NCBI GenBank assembly: GCA_947311645.1
Contig: CAMZKZ010000032.1
Location: 1-15,489, forward strand
DNA length: 15,489 bases
Source of the DNA: an uncultured Candidatus Altimarinota bacterium
GTDB lineage: Bacteria; Patescibacteriota; Gracilibacteria; CAIRYL01
Direction of reading: 5' to 3'
Shown: positions 7,409 through 14,753 of the stretch, piece by piece
Numbering within the stretch: position 1 is the first letter of the stretch
How the letters are laid out: every line of letters starts with the position of its first letter
The notes under the pieces: model-generated
Told to the model about the DNA's origin: nothing
Database searches by the model: none
The model's input: only the letters and a program-made list of their open reading frames with translations
Made by a program: the position numbers and the translations under genes

Positions 7409-8866
7409 TTATTCTGAATCTTCTGTAGGTGCTTCTTTATCATGTTTATCATGATGATGTTGTGGAGTTATTCCATCATTATGAGTATTTTTATTTTTTA
7501 TTTTTTCGAGTTCTGCTAAAATTTTTCGCTTAATTCTGTTATTTTTTTCTCGTGTTTCTTGCCAAAATAATTTAATAACAGGTTGCCCAGTTTGCATAAA
7601 ATAAAAATCGACTTCATAGAAAAAATCTGAATCGGTAATTTCATTTTCACTTCGTACGGTGATATTTTTTTGTAATACATTTTCTTCGATATCAGCCATA
7701 AACCGTGGAAGGTCTACCGATAAATCATTTGGTAATACAATATCAAAGGTTGTTTTTTCAATAGAAGTTTTTGGAAGTTTTACAACTTCTTGTTTCATAA
7801 ATTCTGAATTTGGAATCATTCGAATTTCTTTCATATTGACTCCTAATGAATCGATTGTTCGTATTGAAATTTTCAGTAAGGTCATTCCTTCAATAATACC
7901 TTCTCTTTTTTTAAATCGTACTCGATCTCCTACATGATAGAGTTGTACAATGAATACACTAGAGATAACAGAAAAAATATATTCTTGTATAACAATAACA
8001 ATAGCACCTACAAGAAAAAGAAGATATACAACCATTTCTGGTTTTAAGTAGAATAAAAACCAGACAATAAACCCAATATAGGTCAGAAGTCCAAAAATAT
8101 CAAATGTAACAAATTTATGTCCATTTTTTTTCTTACATTTTTTAGAAGAGCAATATTTTTTTTCTCCAACTAATCGCAGAATATAAATAAGCAGAAAAAA
8201 GAAACTTACCAATGTAAAGAGTTGAATTTTTTGATTTGTTTCTTCGTTATATTTTTCCTGTAATGCAATTTTATATAATGCAACTTGTTCGAGTGCATAT
8301 TTTTTAAGCTCTTCTTCTTGTCGTAAGGCTTCTAAATCTTTTTTATTTTTTTCTAATATTTTTATTTTTAATTCAAGCGCTGTTTGAAGTTCAGATTGAG
8401 ATAATTTAAGTTTTTGAATTTCATTTTCCTGCTTTTTCTTTTCTTCTTCTGATAAGTTTATTTGTTGTTCAAGTTCTGATTTTACATTATTTACAGTATC
8501 AAGTTCTGATTGTAGTAATTGTAAATCGGATTCAATTTTTTTATTAATTTCTTCTATTGTTTCTTTTTTTACTTGTGCGGTATCAAGAGCTTGTTGTGCT
8601 GTGCGTTCTTCTTGTTCAACTTCTGATATTTCAAAGTTTTCTTTTAATCGTTCTTGTCGTTCTTTTAATATATCAAGAGCATCATTCGTAACAGTAGTCG
8701 GAAGTGTTGTTTCTTGAGTTTCTTGTAGTGCTTGAGTTTCTATGCTTTCTGTAGGAACAGGAGTAGAAGCAGAAGTCTCTTCTGGTGGAGGAGTTGGAGG
8801 AGCAGTTTCGGTTTCAGCAAAAACACTATTTCCAGAAAGGAGAAATAGTGTGATGGTCCATGCCAA
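7409..8866 (-). CDS. MscS-family mechanosensitive channel with extracytoplasmic coiled coil
   Basis: Order of parts: hydrophobic signal segment ending in SVFA (residues 5-17), a Pro/Thr/Glu-rich linker (18-60), a long coiled coil (about 62-212), membrane helices at about 216-233, 255-274 and 276-308, then the MscS beta domain with LYHVGDRVRFKKREGIIEGM (309-328), SIRTIDSLG and MIPNSEF (350-356). The end is His/Asp-rich. MscS channels release solutes on hypo-osmotic shock. The start is problematic: no ATG exists in frame. The TTG used here cuts the basic KK pair that precedes the signal helix, so the true start may be a rarer codon further upstream (for example ATC at 8890). The frame is the same as that of ytxH, whose TAG ends 45 bases upstream. 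Confidence 0.8.
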   Translation of the reverse strand: MAWTITLFLLSGNSVFAETETAPPTPPPEETSASTPVPTESIETQALQETQETTLPTTVTNDALDILKERQERLKENFEISEVEQEERTAQQALDTAQVKKETIEEINKKIESDLQLLQSELDTVNNVKSELEQQINLSEEEKKKQENEIQKLKLSQSELQTALELKIKILEKNKKDLEALRQEEELKKYALEQVALYKIALQEKYNEETNQKIQLFTLVSFFFLLIYILRLVGEKKYCSSKKCKKKNGHKFVTFDIFGLLTYIGFIVWFLFYLKPEMVVYLLFLVGAIVIVIQEYIFSVISSVFIVQLYHVGDRVRFKKREGIIEGMTLLKISIRTIDSLGVNMKEIRMIPNSEFMKQEVVKLPKTSIEKTTFDIVLPNDLSVDLPRFMADIEENVLQKNITVRSENEITDSDFFYEVDFYFMQTGQPVIKLFWQETREKNNRIKRKILAELEKIKNKNTHNDGITPQHHHDKHDKEAPTEDSE

Positions 8867-8911
8867 TAATTGTTTTTTTAGAGTATGGATATGAAAGAAT
8901 GAAAATATATA

Positions 8912-9331
8912 CTATGAAAAAAATCCTTTTTTCTTTGTTGTGAGTTTTTCTTTTGCTGATGAATGCAGTTGTGTTGCAGCATTTACAACTGAGTCATTTA
9001 CTTTTTTTGTTTGCTGAGCAATAGTTTTTGCTACTGTTTCAAAAACATGTGCAAGTTCTTCTTTTCCATTTTCCGATAATTCTGTTCCTTTTTGTACAAT
9101 TGTATCTAACCCTTTGCTTCCTTGTGTTATGAGGTTTTGTACTTCTTCTGATTGAAGAAATTTTTGTACTTCTTCTGAAGCATCTACTCCAGCTTCTTTA
9201 AAAAGAGTAAGAATATCTTCAATTTTTTTATCTGATTGAGCGAGTTTTGTTCGTGTTTTTTTTCCTGACTCTGGGGCAAAAAGTAAGCCAAGAGAGAGTC
9301 CTGTTGCAAGACCAAGAAGAAGTTTTCGCAT
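8912..9331 (-). CDS. YtxH-domain protein
   Basis: The N-terminus, MRKLLLGLATGLSLGLLFAPESGKK less its last residues, is the YtxH signature: a Gly-rich single membrane helix followed by the LFAPxSG motif (residues 17-23). The rest (30-139) is an amphipathic, charged helix and ends with KKKGFFS. YtxH-like proteins are small general-stress proteins tethered to the membrane; the biochemical role is unknown. It starts 18 bases after the lipoprotein gene and ends in the only TAG stop seen among the genes of this window, directly upstream and in frame with the MscS-like gene. Confidence 0.85.
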   Translation of the reverse strand: MRKLLLGLATGLSLGLLFAPESGKKTRTKLAQSDKKIEDILTLFKEAGVDASEEVQKFLQSEEVQNLITQGSKGLDTIVQKGTELSENGKEELAHVFETVAKTIAQQTKKVNDSVVNAATQLHSSAKEKLTTKKKGFFS

Positions 9332-9349
9332 AAATATTTGTGTAAAAGT

Positions 9350-10882
9350 TTAATAAAGAATAATGCTTTTTGCCATTTTTTGTATAATTTCAAATGAAAT
9401 ATTTTTATTTCCTTGTAAAACAAAATGAGCAGATTCTGATTTTGGAATCAAAATGGTAGTATCAGAAAAGTTTTCTGTATATTTTTCAATGCTTCCTTTT
9501 TGCAAAGAGAGTTTTATATCAAAAAAATCATTTTTTTCTGTATTCGTATTAAATGGTGCATTACTCCATTTAACACCTTCTATTATATCATCTTCAGTAA
9601 AGACTTCATAGTACATTTTTTTTGGATATCGTATAGAGTATTGATATGTTGGAGAGAGCAGAAGCAGATAATTTTGAGGAAGAGGTTGCGTATAAATCGT
9701 GTTTATATTTCGTAAAAAATATTTTGAAAATATTCCAATATCAGGGGTGTTTGCATCTGTTTCCCATATAAATTTTTTTCCAGAATGCCACTCTACAATT
9801 TCTTGTAAATAAAATTCTTGATAAAAAATACTTTTCCATTCGACAGAAAAGAGTTTTTTCTTTGGAGTCGCTTGTAATACTGATGAAAATTTATCTTCAT
9901 GTAAAATTTTATATTCCACGGCACAAAAATTTCCAAAATATTCTATTTTATCTATAAAAATTCTATTCGCATATATATTTGTTTTTTCAAGATGTATGCT
10001 TGGGTTTTTTAAAAGATCTTTTATGAGTGTAGAAAGAAGAGGGGTTTCGAGTGTCGTATTTATTGTGTGGAGAGATTTTGATTCTTTTATAGTGTTTGTA
10101 TCATCATTTTTTTCTTGAATACTATTGATAATTGTATAAAAAAGATGAATATCAGCAGTATCTCCCCAATAGTCAATTTGAATATCAAGATCTGGTAAAT
10201 AGAATAAAATTTGTTTTCCAGAAAATATTCTATAGGCATTCCATTTTCCAAATTGCAGCAGTGTTCCGTCTGTTGTAAATTTCTTTTTCCAGCCTTTATC
10301 AATATTTGTTGTAATCGTAAAAAATAGGCTATTGTTATAGTGTGCAATAATACGAGAAATAGGATCTGTAGTATATTGAGATGATATTATTTTTTCTTCT
10401 ACAGAAAGGTGAAATGCAGGATGAGAAAATACAATAGGAAAATAGTGTGGCGTAAATATATTCCATGATGAATCATTGTTTGTATCTGTAGAAAAGAGTG
10501 CGATATCAATAAGCTGTATTGTGTTTTCAAGCGAGATATCTTTTGTTTCTTCATTATATGAAAACTGAGATATAAGACCAGTAATAACGACTTGTTTATT
10601 TGTATAGTATTCTAATTTTTTAGAAAAATTTTTTGTTTTTTTTATGGAAAATGTTTCTTCATTTTCTGTCATGAATTGATAGTTTGAAAAGAGTGAATCA
10701 TCTTCTTTTAGTGTTCCTTTCACGGTAACAATAATGTTTTCTGGGAGGAGGAATTCAGGTTCAAATGGAGACAAGACAGTATTTATTGCAGTTTTGAGTG
10801 CAGTACATCCTGTTAATAAAAAGAAACTACTGCAGAGGAAAAAGAGAGAGAGCGTTCTTTTTGTAAAAGAAATATTTTTCAT
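9350..10882 (-). CDS. Large lipoprotein of unknown function
   Basis: A 510-residue secreted protein. It has a basic n-region, a hydrophobic stretch (9-23) and a lipobox LLTGC with C26 as the lipidation site. Residues 48-128 (starting IIVTVKGTLKEDD, ending near IQLID) resemble a small OB-like beta barrel. The remainder alternates beta-rich stretches, among them YWGDTADIHLFYTIINSI and SPTYQYSIRYPKKMYYE, the latter reminiscent of the PsbP-like fold in secreted proteins, but I do not recognise a named family. It is the first gene of the minus-strand cluster (lipoprotein, YtxH, MscS, holin-like) with 18 to 45 base gaps, so a shared envelope role is likely. Translation starts at ATG with no Shine-Dalgarno. 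Confidence 0.7.
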   Translation of the reverse strand: MKNISFTKRTLSLFFLCSSFFLLTGCTALKTAINTVLSPFEPEFLLPENIIVTVKGTLKEDDSLFSNYQFMTENEETFSIKKTKNFSKKLEYYTNKQVVITGLISQFSYNEETKDISLENTIQLIDIALFSTDTNNDSSWNIFTPHYFPIVFSHPAFHLSVEEKIISSQYTTDPISRIIAHYNNSLFFTITTNIDKGWKKKFTTDGTLLQFGKWNAYRIFSGKQILFYLPDLDIQIDYWGDTADIHLFYTIINSIQEKNDDTNTIKESKSLHTINTTLETPLLSTLIKDLLKNPSIHLEKTNIYANRIFIDKIEYFGNFCAVEYKILHEDKFSSVLQATPKKKLFSVEWKSIFYQEFYLQEIVEWHSGKKFIWETDANTPDIGIFSKYFLRNINTIYTQPLPQNYLLLLSPTYQYSIRYPKKMYYEVFTEDDIIEGVKWSNAPFNTNTEKNDFFDIKLSLQKGSIEKYTENFSDTTILIPKSESAHFVLQGNKNISFEIIQKMAKSIILY

Positions 10883-10884
10883 AG

Positions 10885-10914
10885 TATGTATGCGAAAAAG
10901 TGTAAAAGTATCAA
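10885..10914 (-). promoter_or_regulatory. Possible promoter of the lipoprotein operon
   Basis: On the minus strand TTGATA (10914-10909) and TACATA (10890-10885) are 18 bases apart. Transcription would begin essentially at the ATG (10882), predicting a leaderless or nearly leaderless message. The -10 match is weak. Confidence 0.3.
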
Positions 10915-10970
10915 AATATGTGAGAGAGTTTTTGTATAGTATTTATATTATGCAATCAAGAGGAGAGATA

Positions 10971-10984
10971 ATTCAAGCTTGAAT
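10971..10984. promoter_or_regulatory. 14-bp perfect palindrome between divergent envelope genes
   Basis: ATTCAAGCTTGAAT is its own reverse complement. It sits in the 199-base gap between the lipoprotein operon and the DsbA-like gene, roughly 88 bases from one start and 98 from the other, where a dimeric regulator could act on both. No regulator gene is in the window. Function is inference. Confidence 0.35.
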
Positions 10985-10996
10985 ACGAGAAGAGAC

Positions 10997-11026
10997 TAGA
11001 CATTGTAAAGCGAGTAAAGGTATAGT
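10997..11026 (+). promoter_or_regulatory. Candidate promoter of the DsbA-like gene
   Basis: TAGACA (10997-11002) and TATAGT (11021-11026) with an 18-base spacer. Transcription would start near 11033, just at the base of the hairpin at 11032-11056. A second -10-like TATAAT (11076-11081) touches the ATG at 11082 but lacks a good -35. Confidence 0.35.
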
Positions 11027-11031
11027 GAAAT

Positions 11032-11058
11032 GAAATAACGAAATATTTGTTATTTTTT
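11032..11058 (+). terminator. AT-rich hairpin with T-run in the DsbA-like gene leader
   Basis: AAATAAC (11033-11039) pairs with GTTATTT (11049-11055); with wobble pairs the stem reaches about 11 pairs around a three-base loop (11043-11045). The right arm merges into six T residues (11053-11058). It could be a weak terminator/attenuator or a 5' stabilising hairpin if transcription starts near 11033. Stem is nearly all A-U, so stability is low. Confidence 0.3.
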
Positions 11059-11081
11059 GATAGGTATTTTAATTATATAAT

Positions 11082-12005
11082 ATGAAATTTGGAATGAAAA
11101 AAAAAGGTGTATTGCTTGGTTTAGCAAGTACAGTGCTAGTGGTATCGGGGTGTTCTTTTGATGATATTAAAAATTATGGAGAGAAAGGTGCAGAAACTAT
11201 AGAAGAAGTTACAGAAGCTGTAGATACAGTTGTAGAAACTACAGCAGTAGTAGCAGAAACTGTAGTTGCAGCTAACGATACAGTATCTGTTGGAGAAATT
11301 TCAGATGAAGCGTTTGAAAAAGCATTTGCAAAATATTTAAAAGAAAATCCAATTCAATTTGGAGAACAGCTTGATGAAGCATATGGTATTTATCAAAAAG
11401 ATTTGCAATCACAGAGAGACGAACAACAAAAAAAGAATGAAGAAGAAAGAGCAGAGTTAATTAAAAATGTACGAGATATAACAGAAGCGGATCATGTTGA
11501 AGGAAAACGAGATGCTCAATTTGTATTATTTGAATATTCAGATTATCATTGTCCATTTTGTCGGCAGTTTAATACTACAACAAAAGAGTTTCTAAAAAAT
11601 AACGATGATGTTGCAGTTGTTTTTCGGCCGTATCCAGCAGTGCATAAAACAACAGCACAGCCTTTGCATGAAGTAGCAGAATGTATTGCAAAAGAATCTG
11701 GAAATGACGCATTTTGGAAATTTACAGATAATCTATTTGAAACACAATTTAAAGCAAAAGATATTTCAGCAAAACTTTCAGAATTAAAAATTGATAATTC
11801 TGAAAAAATTATGAAATGTTATAACGATAAAGAATTTACAGCTACTGTAGATAAAAGTGCACAAGAAGCAGTTTCTCTTGGAATTCAAGGAACACCAGGG
11901 TCAATTCTTAAAAATATGAAAACAGGAGAAGTACTCTTTATAAATGGAGCACAACCACTTGAAGCATTAGAAGCAGCACGAGAACAATTACTTAAAAATA
12001 AATAA
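11082..12005 (+). CDS. DsbA-like thiol-disulfide oxidoreductase lipoprotein
   Basis: Export and anchoring are shown by a basic n-region, hydrophobic helix (9-21) and lipobox VVSGC with C24. A repetitive acidic/Val-Thr spacer (about 35-70) and a charged helix (75-135) lead to the thioredoxin-fold DSBA domain: FEYSDYHCPFC (150-160) with the active CxxC pair C157/C160, an inserted helical domain, and the cis-proline in GIQGTPGS (267-274). Two further cysteines, C201 and C246, are typical of this DsbA/thioredoxin_4 group. It probably oxidises or isomerises disulfides in secreted proteins. No DsbB or VKOR partner is in view. Start could be ATG 11082 or the in-frame ATG 11094, which keeps the KKK n-region. 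It is a single-gene unit closed by a strong terminator. Confidence 0.9.
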   Translation: MKFGMKKKGVLLGLASTVLVVSGCSFDDIKNYGEKGAETIEEVTEAVDTVVETTAVVAETVVAANDTVSVGEISDEAFEKAFAKYLKENPIQFGEQLDEAYGIYQKDLQSQRDEQQKKNEEERAELIKNVRDITEADHVEGKRDAQFVLFEYSDYHCPFCRQFNTTTKEFLKNNDDVAVVFRPYPAVHKTTAQPLHEVAECIAKESGNDAFWKFTDNLFETQFKAKDISAKLSELKIDNSEKIMKCYNDKEFTATVDKSAQEAVSLGIQGTPGSILKNMKTGEVLFINGAQPLEALEAAREQLLKNK

Positions 12006-12033
12006 GACCATTTTTATAGTGGTTTATAGACTA

Positions 12034-12070
12034 AAAACTCTCCATTGAAAGATGGAGAGTTTTTATTTTT
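12034..12070 (+). terminator. Rho-independent terminator after the DsbA-like gene
   Basis: A perfect 12-bp stem (AAAACTCTCCAT, 12034-12045, with ATGGAGAGTTTT, 12052-12063), six-base loop TGAAAG, followed by ATTTTT. It lies 28 bases after the stop codon. The A-rich left flank means it could also work on the other strand. Confidence 0.9.
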
Positions 12071-12118
12071 AGTATTTATTTAGTAGTATAAAGATACTGA
12101 ATAAATAATAATGAAATT

Positions 12119-12493
12119 ATGTATAAACTGAATCTTTTTTGGGTGTTGCTTGTATTAACTCTTTTTTCGTGGGGAAGTTGGTATATTATACTGCATAATA
12201 TTTCACCGATTCAATCGGAACTGTATGCATTTATTTCATTTTATAGTAGTTCATTTTTAGCAATTACATTTACAGTTTCGTTATTATTTTCATTACTATG
12301 GAAAATGATTATACCAACAAAATCATCATATATTTGTTTAAAAAATGGAATACGATTTGGAATGATAGTTGGACTATTATCTATAATTGCACTTATTTTT
12401 CAACAAAATAATGCATTAGGGCAAATGGAAATATTAACAATGATAGCATTAGGAGTATTAATTGAAATTATAAATATAATAAATACAAAATAA
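12119..12493 (+). CDS. Small conserved-type membrane protein, four helices
   Basis: The 124-residue protein has hydrophobic segments at about 5-26, 34-63, 78-95 and 100-121, with few charged residues. The pattern of a first helix with W residues, an FYSSSFLAI second helix, a basic stretch ending NGIRFGMIVGLL (75-86) and a final helix ending in EIINI resembles a small membrane family often found uncharacterised in Patescibacteria genomes. No function is known. It follows the terminator and converges on hisG with a ten-base gap. ATG start, no Shine-Dalgarno. Confidence 0.7.
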   Translation: MYKLNLFWVLLVLTLFSWGSWYIILHNISPIQSELYAFISFYSSSFLAITFTVSLLFSLLWKMIIPTKSSYICLKNGIRFGMIVGLLSIIALIFQQNNALGQMEILTMIALGVLIEIINIINTK

Positions 12494-12503
12494 TATATTC
12501 TTT

Positions 12504-13382
12504 TTAATCAAGCACACGCTCTATTGGAGAAATTAAAATACCAGATGCTCCATTTTTTTTGAGTTCTGTAATGGTATTCCAAAAGGCATCATTTTCTTCT
12601 ATTACAGAATGCAGTGCAGACCACCCTTCTTGTGCAAGAGGCATTATTGTTGGACTTTGTAACGATCCTAATACATTTGAAATAGCAGAGATGTTTTTAT
12701 TTGCTACATTCATAATTACAGATTTTAATTGTTTTGCACGGAGTACAGAATGTAATCGCATTAAAAAATCATCAATATGTTTTGGTTGTAAAAGTTTTTT
12801 AGCATTTTCTTTTCCAATTAAAACAGCTTGAGAATTAAATATTGTTTCAATATTTACTAAATTGTTTGCTTCTAAAGTAGCACCAGTTGAAACAATATCG
12901 CAAATTGCATCTGCTAATCCAAGTTGTGGGGCAATTTCATGTGACCCAGACATTTCTACAATTTCACAGTGTATTCCTTTATTTTGTAAATATGTGCGTG
13001 TAATATTTGCATAACTCGTTGCAATAATTTTTCCAGAGAAATCTGCAAGAGATGTGATAGTAGATTTTTTTGGGGCAGCAAGACAAAGTGTACATTTCCC
13101 AAATCCTAATTTTTCTACAATTGTTACTTCTGTATACTTTTTTTCGGAAAGTGTATTTTCTCCCACTATCCCAAGATCGACAACTCCTTCTTTTACCATA
13201 TTTGGAATATCTCCAACTCGTAAAAATAAAATATCGAGAGGAAAGTTTTTACACCGTGCCATCAGTGTTCGTTCTGATTTTTGAAAAGAAAATCCAGATT
13301 TTTTTAGTAAATCTACACTTTCTATCCCAAGTCTTCCAGATTTTTGAATAGCAATTCGTAATCGTTGTGTTGTATTTTTCAT
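12504..13382 (-). CDS. hisG: ATP phosphoribosyltransferase, long form (HisG)
   Basis: HisG catalyses the first step of histidine synthesis, joining ATP and PRPP to give phosphoribosyl-ATP. The 292 residues match the long form (about 290-300). Features: RLRIAIQKSGRLG (7-19), GDIPNMVKEGVVDLGIVGEN (57-76), IATSYANITRTYL (119-131), the PRPP-binding loop DAICDIVSTGATLEANNL (158-175), and the C-terminal ACT-like regulatory domain (about 215-292) ending in ASGILISPIERVL. This form is feedback-inhibited by histidine and needs no HisZ. The sequence closely resembles the proteobacterial (E. coli-like) type. It stands alone: no other his gene is within view. The start lies behind a good promoter overlapping an inverted repeat. 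Confidence 0.97.
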   Translation of the reverse strand: MKNTTQRLRIAIQKSGRLGIESVDLLKKSGFSFQKSERTLMARCKNFPLDILFLRVGDIPNMVKEGVVDLGIVGENTLSEKKYTEVTIVEKLGFGKCTLCLAAPKKSTITSLADFSGKIIATSYANITRTYLQNKGIHCEIVEMSGSHEIAPQLGLADAICDIVSTGATLEANNLVNIETIFNSQAVLIGKENAKKLLQPKHIDDFLMRLHSVLRAKQLKSVIMNVANKNISAISNVLGSLQSPTIMPLAQEGWSALHSVIEENDAFWNTITELKKNGASGILISPIERVLD

Positions 13383-13396
13383 AAATAGTAATGTGT

Positions 13397-13414
13397 TAAT
13401 GTACTAATACATTA
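13397..13414. promoter_or_regulatory. Inverted repeat at the hisG promoter, operator-like
   Basis: TAATGTA (13397-13403) and TACATTA (13408-13414) are perfect inverted arms around CTAA. The repeat covers part of the -10 box and the expected transcription start of hisG, the classic place for a repressor site. Which protein binds is unknown. Confidence 0.45.
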
Positions 13415-13438
13415 TATCGTTATGAGTAGTAAAATCAA
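13411..13438 (-). promoter_or_regulatory. Candidate hisG promoter
   Basis: On the minus strand TTGATT (13438-13433) and a consensus TATAAT (13416-13411) are 16 bases apart. Transcription would start near 13404, about 22 bases before the hisG ATG. The -35 overlaps the stop codon of the upstream GHMP-like gene. Confidence 0.6.
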
Positions 13439-14067
13439 GATAAAATATAGAGTGAAGCCCCTTTTTGTACCAATCCAATTTGTATATGTTTATCCGTATA
13501 TTGAGCAGTAAGCTGTATATATTTTGTATAAATATCGGGATAATATGAAAAAATAATATTTTCATGAAGAGAAAAAGATGAAGAAAAATGAAATAAATTT
13601 TCTTTTTTTATAGTATTTTCTGGGAGTGATAAAAATTTTGAAATTTCATCTTCCCATTTTTTTGTAATATTGTAGTGTGGAAAAACTATAATTTCTATAT
13701 TTTTAGAAAAAACTATAGTGTTATATTTTGCAATAAATGGTTCAGAAAATTGTGCATGCAAAAATTGAAGAACATGTTCAATCATTTGTTCTTCTTCTTG
13801 TAATCCACTTCCACGGGGAATATTTTTTGTAATGGTAATTTTTACACCAAAACTTTTGTGATGTGTTGTAAAAAAAGTATTTATTGCTTGAAAAAGAGGG
13901 TTTTCAGCATTATTAGGAATTCCTTTTGCGTATTTTCCTTGCAGAATTATTTGTATTTTCTTTTTTTCTGTTCGGCATATTTCAATTTCATCAAAAAGAG
14001 GAGAAGCAATATACTCTCCCTCTTTTTCTATAATCCCAAATATTTTTGTTTTGAGTGCAGTATTCAT
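13435..14067 (-). CDS. GHMP-kinase-like (IspE-like) protein with altered ATP loop
   Basis: The protein aligns by eye with IspE, the kinase that phosphorylates CDP-methylerythritol in isoprenoid synthesis: LKTKIFGI near the N-terminus, PLFDEIEI, NPLFQAINTFF (56-66) and GVKITITKNIPRGSGL (74-89). Immediately after GSGL, where GHMP kinases have a Gly/Ser-rich ATP loop (GGGSSDAA), this protein has QEEEQMIEH (90-98). The length (210 from the ATG at 14067; a TTG at 14079 would add four) is well below the usual 280-300, and the C-terminal domain is shortened, ending GASLYILS. The frame is clean, so it may be a repurposed or inactive paralogue. It ends in TGA, the only such stop among the genes here. 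hisG follows 52 bases downstream. Confidence 0.6.
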   Translation of the reverse strand: MNTALKTKIFGIIEKEGEYIASPLFDEIEICRTEKKKIQIILQGKYAKGIPNNAENPLFQAINTFFTTHHKSFGVKITITKNIPRGSGLQEEEQMIEHVLQFLHAQFSEPFIAKYNTIVFSKNIEIIVFPHYNITKKWEDEISKFLSLPENTIKKENLFHFSSSFSLHENIIFSYYPDIYTKYIQLTAQYTDKHIQIGLVQKGASLYILS

Positions 14068-14074
14068 GAGTATG

Positions 14075-14088
14075 TACAATATATTGTA
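14075..14088. promoter_or_regulatory. 14-bp perfect palindrome upstream of the GHMP-like gene
   Basis: TACAATATATTGTA is its own reverse complement and ends eight bases before the ATG at 14067. On the minus strand it contains a TACAAT -10-like box. It may be an operator overlapping the promoter or transcription start; AT-rich composition makes chance palindromes more likely. Confidence 0.35.
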
Positions 14089-14141
14089 TCTAAATACTGC
14101 ATGAGTTTTACTTGTGCGTCAATGGAGAATATGTACTCTTG

Positions 14142-14717
14142 TTACTGTGAAACTGCTCCGCTATTATTTGAAATAGTAGAATTACTACTTTCTCCACCAA
14201 AAATATAAAAGTTTGGATTTACCGTGTAGAGAAATAATCCTGTTAAAAATAAAAGTGCAAGTCCAGAAAGTGTTCGTATAATCATTTCTTTTGATTCACT
14301 TGTTGCTCCAGAATCTCCTCCAGAGGTCATCATTTTAATACCGCCAAACATTATTACAAGCACCGCTACAATACTTCCAAAAGCGAGTATATATTTATAC
14401 AGCATTGTTATATATTGCGACATAATTCCTATTGCTCCTCCACTTGTATCAGGGGAAACATCTATGCTCTTTTGTCCTTCAAAAAAAGGTTCTCGTAAGT
14501 ATACTTTTTTTTCTCCAAATGTTGCTGTTCCATTTGCATTTATTTGATCACTTGTAGTAGTGCTTGTGTCTGATGTGGGGCTCTCTGTATTTGTTGCTAC
14601 AGACTCAGCATGAGTATGCAACGGTGTTGCAAACAGAAAAAGAAGAGAAAGCAGAAAAAGAGGAGAAAAGAGGATCCTGCGGAAAAGAGTCCTAAAAGAG
14701 CGTTGTATAAAAAGCAT
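14142..14717 (-). CDS. VirB2/TrbC-like pilin-type membrane protein
   Basis: A 191-residue secreted protein. It has a long signal peptide with basic start (RSFRTLFRR) and likely cleavage after THA (about residue 37), a Ser/Thr-rich linker (40-65), and two membrane helices (about 104-126 and 149-166) separated by a short loop GGIKMMTSGGDSGATSESKE (125-144). The GG-hydrophobic-SGGD loop between two helices is the VirB2/TrbC arrangement. A Ser/Asn-rich tail follows. Such proteins form type IV secretion pili in other bacteria; in Patescibacteria, copies without a full secretion locus are common and their role is unknown. It follows the paralogue at 14754-15209 by 36 bases. Confidence 0.75.
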   Translation of the reverse strand: MLFIQRSFRTLFRRILFSPLFLLSLLFLFATPLHTHAESVATNTESPTSDTSTTTSDQINANGTATFGEKKVYLREPFFEGQKSIDVSPDTSGGAIGIMSQYITMLYKYILAFGSIVAVLVIMFGGIKMMTSGGDSGATSESKEMIIRTLSGLALLFLTGLFLYTVNPNFYIFGGESSNSTISNNSGAVSQ

Positions 14718-14753
14718 GTGTAAAGTATAAATTGTAGAGTATAACTATATAAG

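Noticed and set aside
13435..13437. UGA read as glycine (code 25)
   Set aside because: The other long genes have no in-frame TGA, and the reading frame's natural end GASLYILS fits a stop here. Reading through would add only five residues.
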